Positions 44,190 through 57,969 of a stretch of 64,000 nt of DNA are shown here, piece after piece. Numbering within the stretch: position 1 is the first letter of the stretch; each line of letters begins with the position of its first letter. The position numbers were made by a program, and so were the translations under genes. Source of the stretch: Larix kaempferi (lineage: Eukaryota; Streptophyta; Pinopsida; Pinales; Pinaceae); assembly GCA_027924585.1 (NCBI GenBank), contig BSBM01000597.1, positions 827,501-891,500 of the forward strand. The letters are read 5' to 3'. Under the pieces are notes generated by a model. The model did not search any database, had not been told where the DNA came from, and was given only the letters and a program-made list of their open reading frames with translations.

Positions 44190-47100
44190 GATGAAAGGTA
44201 GGCCTACTCATACCACACTAAATGAAATCAAACGTATATTTCTTACAAACACACGGATAAATTGGTTGGTTCGACTTTTATAGTGTCGCGCGGGGGGGGT
44301 GCTCTCTGTGTATCAGAGATGGAATTTGTGTATGTAATGACATATTTACAGCACTGTAAAGGCTACATCACCATCTATGTATTTCCTATTATTAATTGTA
44401 ATAAGTGATAACAATAAATAGAAATAGTGATTGCATCAATATTGTTTCAACGTCAGCATGCTTATGGCTTAACATAGTGTCCAACTTGCTAAGTTTCAAA
44501 CCGAGGGAAGGTTGAAGACATACCCCATTGCAGGGAAGACCCTATTTACTCTCTTCCTTCTCAATGGCTCATTACTGCATTCTCCCGGATCCTCATCTTT
44601 TGAACACAGGAATTGGCAATCTGCCGACACTGCTAGGAGAGGGGCGAAAGCAGCACATTAATTCTTTCTTGATGTCTTTCAAGCTTTTGTTTCTACATTA
44701 TAATCCCCTATAGGGATGAAAATTTATTGTATATGGATTGATAGTTGGAGCAAGAACTAATGTTGGATAAAAGGGCTCAACATCACACCTATGGTCTGTT
44801 TGTCGGGGTTAAAAAAAAAGATAGAAATAAAACACAGAAAGAGAAAAAAATAATGTTAACATCAAGACTTCCCTCCCAGGTGAACGAATTATTTAATCCA
44901 TCCAATTTAGGGAGGAATCCCAACCCTAAGGAGAGAGTTTCAAACAAGGCATGTCACTTAGGATCATTGATAGCGGGAAGTGACTCGCGAGGATAAGAGA
45001 AAAATATCCCATATAATATTACGTATATAATAGACTGTAGGAGGACCTGCTTGAGGGAGAGATACAGAGGAAGTTGAACCAACCATGAAAATCTCATATC
45101 TCATCGTCGAATTGATTAAATAACCAAAATACATAGGGAGGGCCTCTAAGTAAGCTGCTAGCTTCGATCACCACATGTAGGTTCATATCCTCTTTATTCA
45201 GATAGAGAGTCACCATCTTAAAAGGATCCCCTCTACCCTAATGAACCAATGGTGAAAACAGTGATAGAAAAGAAACACTTACGCACCTATGTATGCCACA
45301 TATAGTTCCAATCCCATCTGTAGTTATTCTAGTCCCATTGAAGCAACCTATTTCCGAGCCATAACTTGAACAATTGTCCTCTTTCCTTCCCCCTCCTATA
45401 ATGTTAGGTTAAGGGTGATTAGCCAATATATAAAAATTTAATGGATATTAGGATATAAGAATATGTAGGTTGGAGTGGGTCACAGAAAGAAGTAATTAAG
45501 GAGGTGTAGATGTCAATCTATCTATTACGTTATTTCCCCACCTTAAAAAAATAGAGAGCTTACAAACCATTGGAGTTTCCTTCTTTCAAGCGCTAACAGA
45601 GGGGCTAGGGTTGGCCTCATATTTGACCTGATGAAATTATGTTGGTTTTTTTCAAGCACTACCCAAGGGGCAAGGGATGTATTTATCTTTGATCTGACGA
45701 ATTTATCCAGGTATCTCATTCCAAGGAGCACAAATCCGATCACTACTATATTCCAGGGAGGGAGGTAGTTTTTAAAGATTAATGTGAACCCTAAAGATGG
45801 TATGGAGGAAGAGATTGGGTCTAAAAATCTCAAAGCAAGGAAAATTATAGCACACAGAGATCACACAATAATGAAATATTAAAATTGATTTCAAATCACA
45901 TGATGTGCAATGTTTACCTTTCTCCATTTCCCTTTGCTATCTCCATTGTCGTCCTCTTAAGCTTCCTTTAGGTGATGCAATTCATGCACATCCATAAGAG
46001 ATTCTCTTTAAAAAGAGTCCTCTTTTCATTTAGTTTCCTTTTCCCCTCTCTATCTCTCTTTTTTTCAATTTACCCACACTTCCTCTCTTTTATCATTTTT
46101 TTAAAATTTATTTTCCATCTCTTTATTATATTTGTACTTTTTTTAATTTATTAATATTAGTATTAATATATTACATATAGTATATTAATATTTTAACTAT
46201 ATATGTCAACTTGGGCTCCATAATGAGGTTATGGGGTCCTCCCTTTCATGGCCAAACCATTACAACACACTGACCATCATGATCCAACCCCCTCGCACAG
46301 GACAAGTGGAGGCGCAATGACAAGCGGCGAACCACAACCATGTAGAGCACATGGCTAACATAAATATTTATTAATGCAGAGCATGTCAAATTAGAGTGGT
46401 CCTACGGATGATTGTTGTGAGGGATCCAGTGGAAGGCGATAGTTAAGAAGTAAGTACAGTTCAATGATGCAAGATGCAAGCCTTGAGGCAGCCATGGACA
46501 GTTCAATCATTACCATTTCTAGGAATATTAGGCTAGCAAAAGGAATGACCTATCTACATTCCAATTTCAGGTATTGGAAAAATAGATAGTGCATTTCTCA
46601 TCTTCCTACCTGTAACTTGGGATGTTACCTTTACTAGAATGAAGCAGCGAAGGAACGAAGAGGGAGGGTAGCAGTACACCACGATGAACCAACTGAGAGA
46701 GGTTGATCACACCATTTCCTACAAAAATTTGATCCCAAGAGCTCTGAGAGGAAAAATTGACGTGCATGAAGCATAAATATGGAAAGAGTCAATTATCTTC
46801 TAGCATGTGGACAAGCACCAAATGATATCTAGGTGGGTAGTGGACCTTGGAAACTCTAGAGGTAGGAAATATTTGTATGAGCACACTTTATCCAAATTAT
46901 GGTCTGGTAAAGTTACTATGGGGCTTATTCTATAATACCATAGGAATGAAGCAGACGCCCTCATTAGCGAGTGAAGGGTTCTGGAGGACCCCTATCGGTA
47001 CACATAAATTCTCAACTCGAACTTGAATAGGCTCACTTTCCACTTGAACATAAAATTTGTCTCATGGTCGATGCATCTGCATCCCAACACTAAGGATAAG

Positions 47101-48385
47101 AAAGGGGAAGAGGCTAAAGACAAAGAAAATTGGAATCTAGTTTATAACAATCCAATTATACAGGATGAAGTTTCATCTAATCACGTAGATGACTGATCCA
47201 GAATCTAGGAGGCACTAAACAAAGAGTGATGCTCTATGAGCACTTCGTGGTTCTCCATTGGATGCTCAAGATGATTATTCACGGAATCTTAATGGAAGGG
47301 AATCCCTTCATGGCTAAGAGTAAGGAAAAAATCAAGGTTGTCAAATATATAAGGAAGATGAACAATCTCATGGAAAGGAATATGATAGTCATGGAAGACC
47401 ATTTAGATGATTAAAATATGAGGCCTACAGCTACACTTGGATCTACCAGCAATAATCCCATCACCATAGAAGATGATGCAGCGCTGCAATGAAAATAACC
47501 AGGTTTCCCTTAAGTTATATCCCACTTTTATCAGCCCTTATTCTTGTAATGTCCTTTTTGTAGTTGTTTATAATTACAACTCTGCCCCCTCTAGAAATCA
47601 TGTTGGTCTCAATAAACAAAATCACTCCCCTGGTATTTGTATTTGCAATTTTGTACTTAATTCCCTCTTGCTAGCTATGGGCTTCTAACTATGGATACAT
47701 GATAGGGTTTCTGCGCATGTTTTCCTCCTCACCACCATTTTCCATTGACTACCTTCATCGTAACTTACTCTTTCCCTCCCTCCACATTGAACTCGGCCTT
47801 GCAATTCCACCCGCTGCTACGTTTTACAATGGATTCGATGTCGATATACCCTATGGTGGATGCGCAATAGGGGAAAGGGTTTCTAAAAAAGAGTCTCCCC
47901 TTCTAAAAGATAACTCTTTTAAATTAAAAATATGCTTAATATCACATTCACTCATGGAGGCCTGACTTTTGGGAGATAGTAGCAAAATTTGACAAGAAGA
48001 AGCTTAGGGGACACCTTATGATATATCTTGTGTTATCTTTGCAAAGAATTTACCCTATAAAAGACTCATTTTATTTTTTACTAAAGATTAGCCTTGTAAA
48101 GAAATTAATAGCCATAGAACCTTTGCGGAACAAACCCATTTTGATAAAGGTTTCTTTAATTTTAAAAAGGGGGGCCCATCTTATTTTGAGATGAAGGGAA
48201 ATAGAAATAAAATGGTAAAGGTATGAGGAATTAGGGGTTTAATAATAAAGGGAATATTGCATTTGATTTTTTGGTAATAATTAATGGAAATGGTGAACAT
48301 AAAATTTAAAAGGAAGAGGGGAAGGGTTTCTTTTAAAAATTAAGGGCATTGGTTTTTTTTTCAAAGAGGTACCCTTAGGGGGTAT
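44190..48385 (+). repeat. 4.7-kb segmental duplication, copy B, left part
   Basis: Matches copy A from 38780 to about 42970. Compared with copy A it has an extra segment near 47107-47160 and lacks some short stretches near 45000-45700 and 46085-46140. It is interrupted at 48385 by the large non-coding LTR element (target GGTAT) and resumes at 57975. Confidence 0.9.
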
Positions 48386-50046
48386 TGTCACGTCCCCATC
48401 TTGACCCCATTGCATTAAAATGTAAATGATGTAATATTGTTATAAATCATGGTGAGGAGCTCAAGGCCAAGGCCCTGCCATAGATTTATTGATGCATATG
48501 GTTTACGTGCTAGCCAAGCACATTGCAATTTCAAATATCTTGTAAATATGCATTTAATAAAATACCCACAACTAGCTATGCAATGTGACAAGAGATGGGA
48601 GCAGAATTTTACAAGGAATTGGGAGGGAAATATTCAAACCCTTGGAGCCAATCAAGACAAGCCAAGTGTCAATGAGAGTACCCATCAAACCCTCAACTGC
48701 CCATGTTGACTTTTGTACCCAATCATTGATTTCTCCCAAGAGTTGGGTGAAGTAGTTAATGCCTTAGGGATTGGGGAGGTATGGCTGTCCAAATTCGAGT
48801 ATGGGAAAGCCACCCTCATGGAAAATCATGTTTCTCCTTCTGGGGCAAGAAAACACCCACAAATTGCCTTCCCAAGCCATTATTCATGATTAGTTTTTGC
48901 TCTCTCACGTTTTTGGAGCTTGCTGGGTGTTTTCAGGCTGAGAATCCTGTTTTTGTGATGGCTAGACTGTGGGCAAAGAAGAGTATCCATTGGGAAGCTC
49001 GATAGATAAGTTTGATAGCTTGTTGTTTCCTTCTTATTGTGAAATCATTTTTGAATTTCCAGAATTGGTTTTCATTATGGAAAAATCATTTTTGTGAACC
49101 TAGTAGTTATCTCCTACCTCAAAAATTGTTTTTGAATGTTTCCATCAATTGTGTGACTGTGTATGTGCCAATTTCGGGTTCCAACCTATCACGGTTTTGC
49201 CCAAAAATCGTGTTGGTTCCCTGCTGCCAGTTAATGACTGTGTGAAGGTCATTTTGGCCCTTGAATGCCCAAGTCTTTTCCCTCTCACACAGTCTGAGCT
49301 AGCTGGGGCTTTTCCCATCACGTTTTTCATCTATCTCCTGCATTTTCCATGCCTGGGAACTCGTTTTGGTATTGCACAATGGTTGGGAGGAAGGGAGCCA
49401 CGAATTTGGGGTTTATGGAGGCCGTTTTTGTCCTTTGAGTGCCCACAAACGTTTTCTGGAAACGGTTTTGTTCTCCTAGGGTGATTCCCCAATTGCCATT
49501 TCGTTTTTGGTTGCCCAACATTTTTCTTCATGCCTAGAAATTGTGATTTTGCTGTTACGAGTATCCATGCTCAGTTTTGAGTTGCTGTGTGTTGAGAAAT
49601 GTTGGGGTCGAGATGGGTATCCATTGCTTTGGGCTGTGATGAGCTTGAGAGTCCCCTTTTCCTTGTAGATATCATGCCCAGCTCGGGGGTGGTCTTTGAG
49701 TGCTGAAATAATACAGGCTAGGCAAAGACCTACGGTTGGGAGGAACGTTGCAACGACATAGCTAGTTGTGTGGAAAAATTGTACAACAAAGATAAGTGTT
49801 TTCTATCTATGTGTTTTCCCTCTGCAGTGTTTAAATTAAATGATTGTTATTGATATATTGGATGCATGTGAAATTATGTGTGTGGATGAGTTTATCTCCA
49901 CTGTGCATGTTTGTTGAATTTACATCTGCACACATGGGTTTTTAATTGTAAGAATCTAATGAATGGGTTGAGTTTGCTTAGAAAGCCCCATAGATTGGCA
50001 TCATGTTTCCCTTATCGGAATTGGATAGATAGGTGGGGACGTTACA
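48386..50046 (+). repeat. 5' LTR of the LARD-like element
   Basis: 1661 bp, from TGTCACGTCC to GGACGTTACA, so the ten end bases form an inverted repeat with one mismatch. It contains an open frame of about 86 codons at 48449-48709 that recurs in the other LTR, which is expected from LTR duplication alone. Confidence 0.94.
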
Positions 50047-50048
50047 TT

Positions 50049-50060
50049 TGGTATTAGAGC
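50049..50060 (+). other. Primer-binding site, LARD-like element
   Basis: TGGTATTAGAGC, one base from the tRNA-Met consensus TGGTATCAGAGC, two bases after the LTR, the same spacing as in the gypsy elements. Confidence 0.85.
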
Positions 50061-50512
50061 TTATGGTTCAACACTATGGCTGTTGGGCTCTTCATAGAAA
50101 TATAAATCATTGTGTGTACATGTATTTTGTATTTGGAATTAAAATGAATTAAAGAAACCCGAAGGTCCCATGGATTCTAATTGATTAGGATGGAAGTCAT
50201 TTCGATGACTGTTTTGGGGATTATTTCAAAAACTGCTTGCATTGATTCCATTCTATGAAATTGAGGAAGGAGGGAGAAAATTCCTTTTCAGGTTGAATGC
50301 TTGCTTTAAATTGTTTCCAATGCAGTAGCATTCAGTTTTGTAATTGTTGCTTGCCTCCATGGAGGAGAGAAAGGAGGTGCAACCCCTTGCTATCTGTATA
50401 TTATTCTGTTGTTTTATTTTGACATGAAGAGATGCAATTTATTACATCTTTTTATTGTTCTGTTATATGCAAAGTATGATCTCTAATTATGCTTCCTGTT
50501 GAACAATGATCA

Positions 50513-51450
50513 TCACAGCAAAAAAGAAGGAAAATTTTTTAATTTTTCTAACTGTTTTTGAAAATCTAAAAATTTTCTCAGTGTCTGCTGCTAAGGCTGC
50601 GGCGACGGAATTAATGATAAGTTTTGTGCGCGGCAGTAGCAATTTTAACTTTAAAATCTACTATGTGTGCGGTGAAAGTAATGTTAAATTCTACGACACT
50701 GGCGGCAAATCTAAGCTTAAAATTTGCACGCGGCGGCAATTTTAGGCCTAAAACCTACGACGCGGTCACAGTGACGAAGGCTTGCGGGTGTAGAAATTAA
50801 GGTTATATTTTGCAACACAGTCAGTAGAGAAGGTTGTAATTCTGCGCTAAAAGGAAGAGAAAATCTCAAAAATTTCTAACTGTTTTCAAAATTTTGACTA
50901 AGGGTTGCAGTGACGAAAATTAAGTTAATTTTCTACGCGCGCAGCAGAAAAAGTTAGGCTGATTTTATGCGCGCGCAGTGGTGAAAATTGGGCTCACTCT
51001 TGTGACTATGTTGGCAAAGATAAGCCCAAAAGCGCTGCAACGGTCAATGACATAGCTGTTAACATTGTGACGAAGGGAAGCGGTTGGCGGTCGCAGGGTT
51101 GGCAGTCGAAGATTTTAACCTTATCTCTTGCGACACGATCGGCGGAGATGTTGCTAATTCTGCACCGAAAGGAAGAGAAAATTCCAAAAATTTTCCAAGT
51201 GTTTCAAAATTTTGTCGAATGCTGTGTCGATGAAGTTAAGGTTAACTTTTGCGCACGGTTGCAAAATTAACATTAACTTATGCGTGCACGGCATCAGAAT
51301 TAGCGTTAATATCTGCGACGCACGGGGCGACAAAATTTGCGATAAGAGCTGCACCACCTGCGGCAATTATAATCTTAACATCCGCGATAATGGCGGCCAT
51401 TTTAGCCTTAATATTTGCGCCAAATGGGGAAAAGCAATGGGAGCAGTAAG
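50513..51450 (+). repeat. CG-containing degenerate repeats in the LARD leader
   Basis: A higher-order repeat of roughly 330 bp. AGGAAGAGAAAAT followed by AAAAATTT and GTTTTCAAAATTTTG recurs at about 50525, 50850 and 51168. Between these lie many short divergent copies of GCGGCAATTTTAA and TGCGCGCGCAG type, so the stretch is rich in CG dinucleotides compared with its surroundings. No long coding frame. It could be a regulatory or packaging leader of the element. Confidence 0.72.
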
Positions 51451-54400
51451 GCAATGCTGATGAAAGGGAAATCTCTCACCTTAAACCATTTATGTTTATA
51501 ACATAATAATTGTATGCTTGGAAAATATCATGAATGAATGTTATACACATGAATACATATATCGAATTTCTACTTTGTGAGAAGATCATAGCTAATAATT
51601 GCTTGTGTGCATGGTAGAGAGCCCATGAAATTGGATCAGCTATGATGTGGAAGAGGAAATTCCATGCTACAATGAGGAATTGGAAGGGAGAATTCCTCCA
51701 CTACCCTCTTGATATTGTATTTATAATTTTGAAGTGGTCGTGCATATAAATTATGGCATAGGAATGCTGAAATGCAAGAGATTAGATAGATGATATGACT
51801 ATGCACTAGTAGGCATATTAAGAAACATTACACAGCGCATGTGAAATGTTTGTGCATGAATAGGACATTGCATATTGGTAAAATAGTGAGGTTTCACATA
51901 TGCAATGAGCCAATTGAGATCATTATGGTGGTTGCTAATAATTAGTTGTGTCCGCATTGGTTGTAGGACAAATACAATCAAAACATGGCTAAATAAGTTG
52001 ATGATGTTGTTGCACGTGACCAACGACCTTATGAAGAGAGGATGGTGCAACAAGTCCGTGATCATGATGTTGGCAAAAGGACTGAGTAGCCTTGGTAAGA
52101 GGCCAACAGATCAGGTAACATCAAGCGATGTTAATAACAACCATGTAGGTAATGGTTAATTGTGCTTAATTGCATGAATGTTGAAAGAGGATTTGGTGAG
52201 ATACCTTCACTATGTTTAAACTATGTTGAATTGTTTGGATGTGGTATTGAGTGCCCGAATGGGAACGTTAACCTACCAAGTATGGTGAGGTGTGGATAAG
52301 TGAAGGCATTGATCCTTACACCCTATAATTGCTTAGAAATCTCAATGCATTCATATGAAATTATATCATGCCATTTGTGTATGTTGGTTGTGAGTTTAAC
52401 AAGCAAAGCACGTGATGACTTATGGTCCTGTGGTAGTGTATTCCATATGAGACAAGCATGGTTAGGCCATAATATGTTGGAATGCATAGCATTCATGGAT
52501 TAATGCAAGGTTGCATTGATGGGTTATGCATTAAGTGAATGTACATCAAAATATTATGTAAATGTTGTGGATGTGCATGCATATGTGCGGGTGCACATGT
52601 TGAGATGCGTTGTGTGAATGCATGGTTGTGATATATATATATATATTTCAATGCAATTAGATGATAGATGGAATGGTGAACTATTGTTAGTACTGAGACC
52701 ATTTCATGAGCTACTGTGAATGCAGGAAAATGATTTCATGAAGAAGGTAGACATGTGATGGGCTACCAAAGTGCTATGTTGGAAGGACAGAATTGCATGG
52801 ATAATGTGACTGTGTCTTGAATGATGCATATATAGGAATGTATATATTTCATTGCATTTCAAATGTTAATAGTTGAAGGTGTTTGAATTATTGAGTGTCA
52901 TAATTCTGAGATCACTTCAGTGACTGTTGTGGCAATGAAAGGATTATATGCATAGATACTCACAACGTGTTTGGTTGATTGAAGTTTCAGTTTTCAGGTA
53001 GAAAAGTCTTACATATGGCAATGAGGATAAGTCCATAGTAAAGACCGGGATCTACCATGTGCAGAAGCCAAAGGCTATGAGAAGGTTCTCATGGTTGTAA
53101 AATATGCATGAAACAAATTTGAAAATTTTATGGTTTAAATTTATGAGAATAATCTGATCATTGCAAATCTAATTTCTGTAGGAAAACAGATTTGTAGATT
53201 TCAGATTTGAGAATTTGCTTATAATTGCTAATCATTGTTTGGCTTATATAAATTGTGTCAGGAGGAGATGTTGTAGGTGGATGTTCATGTATGGTAGCAA
53301 GTGTAAAACCATAATGGATAGAGTGATACCACTTACAAGAGCCAAACAATATGAGGATGGCCTCATGGTTAAACAAATCAATTGATGTAGGAGACAGAGT
53401 TGCAAATTCATGTTGAATTAATTATTAATGCTAATGATTGGTTATGGAACAATCATACTTGAAGCTTATTGCTAAATGCTGCTAACTGTTTGGCTATTTG
53501 ATAAATGTGCCAGAAAGACACATTGCAGGAAGACCAGGAGTGATGGCCTGCAAAAGACAAACTAGATGGGAAAGACCCCATGCTTTGGAAATGGGTTTCG
53601 AGTGAAACACCATTGACAATATCTCAGCTAAACCGCATGACAGTAAACCATGAGAGTGAGATGGTAAAGCTATGCCCAAAAGGCATGTGAGATACATCTG
53701 CAAAATGAATGAGTATTCTGTGACCCTAGACAAGAACATGCATGTCTAAATTATTAGGGTTAATATGCAGAGCTTGCTCTATCTTATTTATATCATTGCA
53801 GACTGCTTGAGTATGATTAGGGCCTACATGGCGCACATCGAAAAAGGGGTGCACACCTTTTCTGGTGCTGGGTCATGATAGGGTTTTCAATATTGACTAC
53901 ACCTTAAGAGAATGGACGCATTCCTGGTGTTTCAATACTTGATAGTGAATGATATGGATTATGGTTACAAAATTGAACAGCAATACTGATGATCTTGCTT
54001 ATCCTTCTTGTGTTTTCAGCCTACACAGATGCATATTGATACTGCACATTAAGAGGCAAGGTGAAGAAGGGTACGAAAAATGAATGTATAGGAATTGGTA
54101 ACCTTTCTATGCTCACACGAAATATTACCAGAAGGGATGGACAGGCCTGAAGAGTTGTGTAATAAGAAGAGGTATCATCCTTGTGTGAGTGGGGTCATGA
54201 TAACATGTAGTCAAGAAAGTCACCTATAAAGTTCCTAAAAGGGACCACCGATTTGCACCAGAGAAGGAGTGACGTCTTTGTATGAATGAAGAGTTGTGTG
54301 TGTAAAGGGTTGTGGTGCAAGAAGGTGTGGTGACATTGGGGAAGGCATAAAATCTCTATTGGGACAGCAGTAGGAGGGCGAGCGCCAAGACTGAATGAAA

Positions 54401-56261
54401 ACCCTGAGATGCCTATGGCTCCATAGTAGAGCCTTGACCTATAATGGTCAGGTGGCGCAGTTTCCTTCCATTGGTCGATGACCGAGAAGAATGTGCTGGC
54501 TTGGCAATGGAGAGGGCCAACCAGGTATGGGACTGGTTGGGCACCACCAAATGCTTGGTAAATCCATTCGGTGTGAAGGTGTACTGGTGAAGCATTAACT
54601 ACATCCAAGTCCATAGGCGATCCCAAGGCTTGCAAAGTGAAGCAGGATCCTGCGGACTAGAGGGAAAATGTACAATACAGATAAGTATTCAGTTTCATTT
54701 ATGTCTTGTTGGAATAATGAAGATTTCAGGTATAAGTCTTCTAACAACTAAGTTGATACACTAATGTTTCTTTATTGGAAACCTTGGTCATTGCAGGAAA
54801 GCAAGACCCTAAAAGTGCTATAAAATTACTAGTAAATTCAGAGATTAAATGAGTGGGCGATATGCAATTATTGATAAATCCAGAGAGTAACTGGTTGGGC
54901 ATTCACTACTTAATATGGTGAAACAGTGTGTATGCTGGCCCAATACCCCTTAAACAATTGATAAAACCAGTCGGCGTACTGGCCTGGCATTGCCTATTCG
55001 AATGATTGTGGAGTAGCCTACGTGATGGTCCAACATTCATAATTGTGTCCACGTGAAATCCAAGGCTCATAAAACAAAGAAGGATCCCGTGGAATAAAGT
55101 GAAGACATCCAATACAAATAAGTATTTGGCTATCTTGCAGCTTCTTGCTTATGAATATATGTGTGTATATGATTTGGCTATGATTTCTCAAACTCTTGTT
55201 TAGAGAAAAACCTTATGAAATAAACTAAACATGTGAATTGATTCAATGTTTGAGTGTAGGTATTGTTGGAAGCAAGGACTAGGAAGGCATCACAGGGATG
55301 CATATGGACATGTGACCATCCTAAAGAGCTCATTATGAGCAGTAATAAAAGATGGTGCTAGTGAACATGAGTGGGTCTCAGCAACCAGAGGTTCTGTAAG
55401 CAGAATGGGAAGGGGTACCCAAGTTGAAAATCTTTAGACAAACCTTAGACACTAAGTGTCATAGCCAATAAAGGGAAATTCAAGCATTCACATTAAAGTG
55501 AAAGAGACTAAGGAGCATGAAACCATAGTGATGGCGTAGCTCCGTAATAAAACAAGACTAAGAGGGAGAAACTCTTACTCTTCTCTTTCCTTTTTATTGA
55601 TGCATTTATAAAACAAAGAATTGTTAAATGCATGTCATGACTGGAAGAAGAATGTGTTTATTTGCTTGAATTAAATTGTGAATGCTAAAATAGTTATTTC
55701 ACCGTGAAAGGATAAACATGAAAGAGATCATGTGTATGTGGGGAAAGCATGAAAAAATTTGGAAGTCGCATGAGTGAAGCATGGACGTTCCATGTCAATT
55801 GGGAAATAATTGACTAATTTTAATGTTTATATTAAGCTTGTCCTAACAAAGCGTTTCCATATTATAGCAGCTATTACTAGCCAAGTGTTACTGGTGAGAA
55901 AAGTGAGATCCAGTCGTGCACCGTGATCATGGCAGCAAACCAAAAGCTATTTGATTTGGCCAAAAATATTCCTCAAATAGTTTCCAGGACAGCAAGAAAG
56001 ATGGCATCTATAAAATTCTAGACTTGTAGAGTAGCTAGAAAGTGAATAAAAGGAAGGGATTGTTGTGGAGCAATGCCCACTTGCAGAGATGGAAGGTCAA
56101 AGCCTACAGGAGCAGTTGTGGAAGCCAAAGGACTTGATCCTGAAGGTTCAAAGTAAAGAGATTAAACGCCAAAAAGACCTACCACTAGTTGTGAATTTTG
56201 AGGCATGTGTAAAGTGGGTATATATTCTGAAGCATTGGAACACCGAGGACAGTGTTATTCC
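51451..56261 (+). other. Interior of the LARD-like element
   Basis: About 4.8 kb without recognised protein domains. Frames are up to about 146 codons on the minus strand (54195-54635) but show no family features and are flanked by stops. There are alternating ATG/CAT-rich segments and a short TA run at 52632-52645. The final 200 bp (56065-56270) keep an open plus frame of about 80 codons that runs into the purine tract (EDSVIPRGG), possibly the last trace of an ancestral pol; this is weak. Confidence 0.5.
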
Positions 56262-56274
56262 AAGGGGAGGGGAA
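56262..56274 (+). other. Polypurine tract, LARD-like element
   Basis: AAGGGGAGGGGAA immediately before TGTCACG of the 3' LTR. Confidence 0.88.
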
Positions 56275-57969
56275 TGTCACGTCCCCATCTTGACTCCATT
56301 GCATTAAAATGTAAATGATGTAATATTGTTATAAAATCATGGTGAGGAGCTCAAGGCCAAGGCCCTGCCATCGATTTATTGATGCATATGGTTTACGTGC
56401 TATCCATGCAAATTGGAATTTCAAATATCTTGTAAATATGCATTTAATAAAATACCCACAACTAGCTATGCAATGCAACAAGAGATGGGGGCATGATTTC
56501 ACAAGGAATTGGGAGGGAAATATTCAAACCCTTGGAGCCAATCAGGTCAAGCCAAGTGTCAATGAGAGTACCCATCAAACCCTCAACTACCCATGTTGAC
56601 TTTTGTACCCAATCATTGATTTCTCCCAAGAGTTGGGTGAAGTAGTTAATGCCTTTGGGATTTGGGAGGTATGGCTGTCCAAATTCGAGTATGGGAAAGC
56701 CACCCTCATGGAAAATCGTGTTTCTCCTTCTGGGGCAAGAAAAAACCCATGAATTGCCTTCCCAAGCCATTATTCATGAAGGGTTTTTGCTCTCTCACGT
56801 TTTTGGAGCTTGCTGGGCGTTTCTCTCATGGACTACGCTATAAATTCACTGGTTTTCATGCTGACAATCCCGTTTTTGTGATGGCTGGACTATGGGGAAA
56901 GAAGAGAATCCATTAGGAAGCTCAACAGATAAGTTTGATAGCTTATTGTTTCCTTATTGTTGTGAAATCGTTTTTGAATTTCTAGAATTGGTTTTCATTA
57001 TGGAAAAATTGTTTTTGTGAACCCAGTAGTTATCTCCTACCTCAAAAATCATTTTTGAATGTTTCCATCAATTGTGTGACTGTCTATGTTCCAATTTCAG
57101 GTGTCAACCTGTCACGGTTTTGCCCAAAAATCATGTTGGTTCCCTGCTACTAGTTAATGACTATGTGAAGGACGTTTTAGCCCTTGAATTCCCAAGCCTT
57201 TGCCCTCTCACATAGTTTGAGCTAGCTGGGGCTTTTCCCATCATGTTTTTCATCTATCTCCTGCATTTTCCATGCCTGGGAACTCGTTTTGGTATTGCAC
57301 AATGGCTGGGAGGAAGGGAGCCACGAATTTGGGGTTTATGGATTTCGTTTTTGTCCCTTGAGTGCCCACAAACGTTTTCTGGAAATGGTTTTGTTCTCCC
57401 AGGGTGATTCCCCAATAGCCATTTTGTTTTTAGTTGCCCAACATTTTTCTTCATGCCCAGAAATTGTGATTTTGCTGTTACGAGTATCCATGCTCAGTTT
57501 TGAGTTGTTGTGTGTTAAGAAATGTTGGGGTTGAGATGGGTATCCATTGCTTTGGGCTGTGATGAGCTTGAGAGTCCCCTTTTCCTTGTAAATATCATGC
57601 CCAACTCGGGGGTGGTCTCTGAGTGCTGAAATAATATAGGCTAAGTAGAGACCTACGGTTGGGAGGAACGTTGCAGTGACATAGCTAGTTGTGTGGGAAA
57701 ATTGCACAACAAAGATAAGTGTTTTCTATCTATGTGTTTTGCCTTTGCGGTGTTTAAATTAAATGATTGTTATTGATATATTGAATGCATATGAGATTAT
57801 GTGTGTGGATGAGTTTATCTCCGTTGTGCATGTTTGTTGAATTTACATTTGCACACATGGGTTTTTAATTGTATGAATCTAATGAATGGGATGAGTTTGC
57901 TTGAAAAGCCCCATAGATTGGCATCATGTTTCCCTTATCGGAATTGGATAGATGGGTGGGGACGTTACA
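56275..57969 (+). repeat. 3' LTR of the LARD-like element
   Basis: 1695 bp, from TGTCACGTCC to GGACGTTACA. The 34-bp excess over the 5' LTR is mainly an extra segment near 56821-56855 (CATGGACTACGCTATAAATT and neighbours). Followed by GGTAT. Confidence 0.94.

Larger units (their letters stand above)
48386..57969 (+). mobile_element. Large non-coding LTR retrotransposon (LARD-like)
   Basis: A complete unit: LTRs 48386-50046 and 56275-57969, perfect GGTAT target duplications at 48381-48385 and 57970-57974, a tRNA-Met primer site with one change, and a purine tract before the right LTR. The 6.2-kb interior has no recognisable gag, protease, reverse transcriptase, RNase H or integrase on either strand. 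This fits the large retrotransposon derivative class, mobilised by enzymes of other elements. Orientation is set by the primer site on the left and the purine tract on the right. LTR identity is about 95% by eye over the first 290 bp. Confidence 0.93.

Noticed and set aside
48449-48709. Open frame of 86 codons in the LARD LTR, repeated at 56339-56599
   Set aside because: Its conservation is explained by LTR duplication; no family features and no independent sign of selection.
54195-54635. 146-codon minus-strand frame inside the LARD-like element
   Set aside because: No recognisable domain, opposite to the element's orientation, and no support beyond length.
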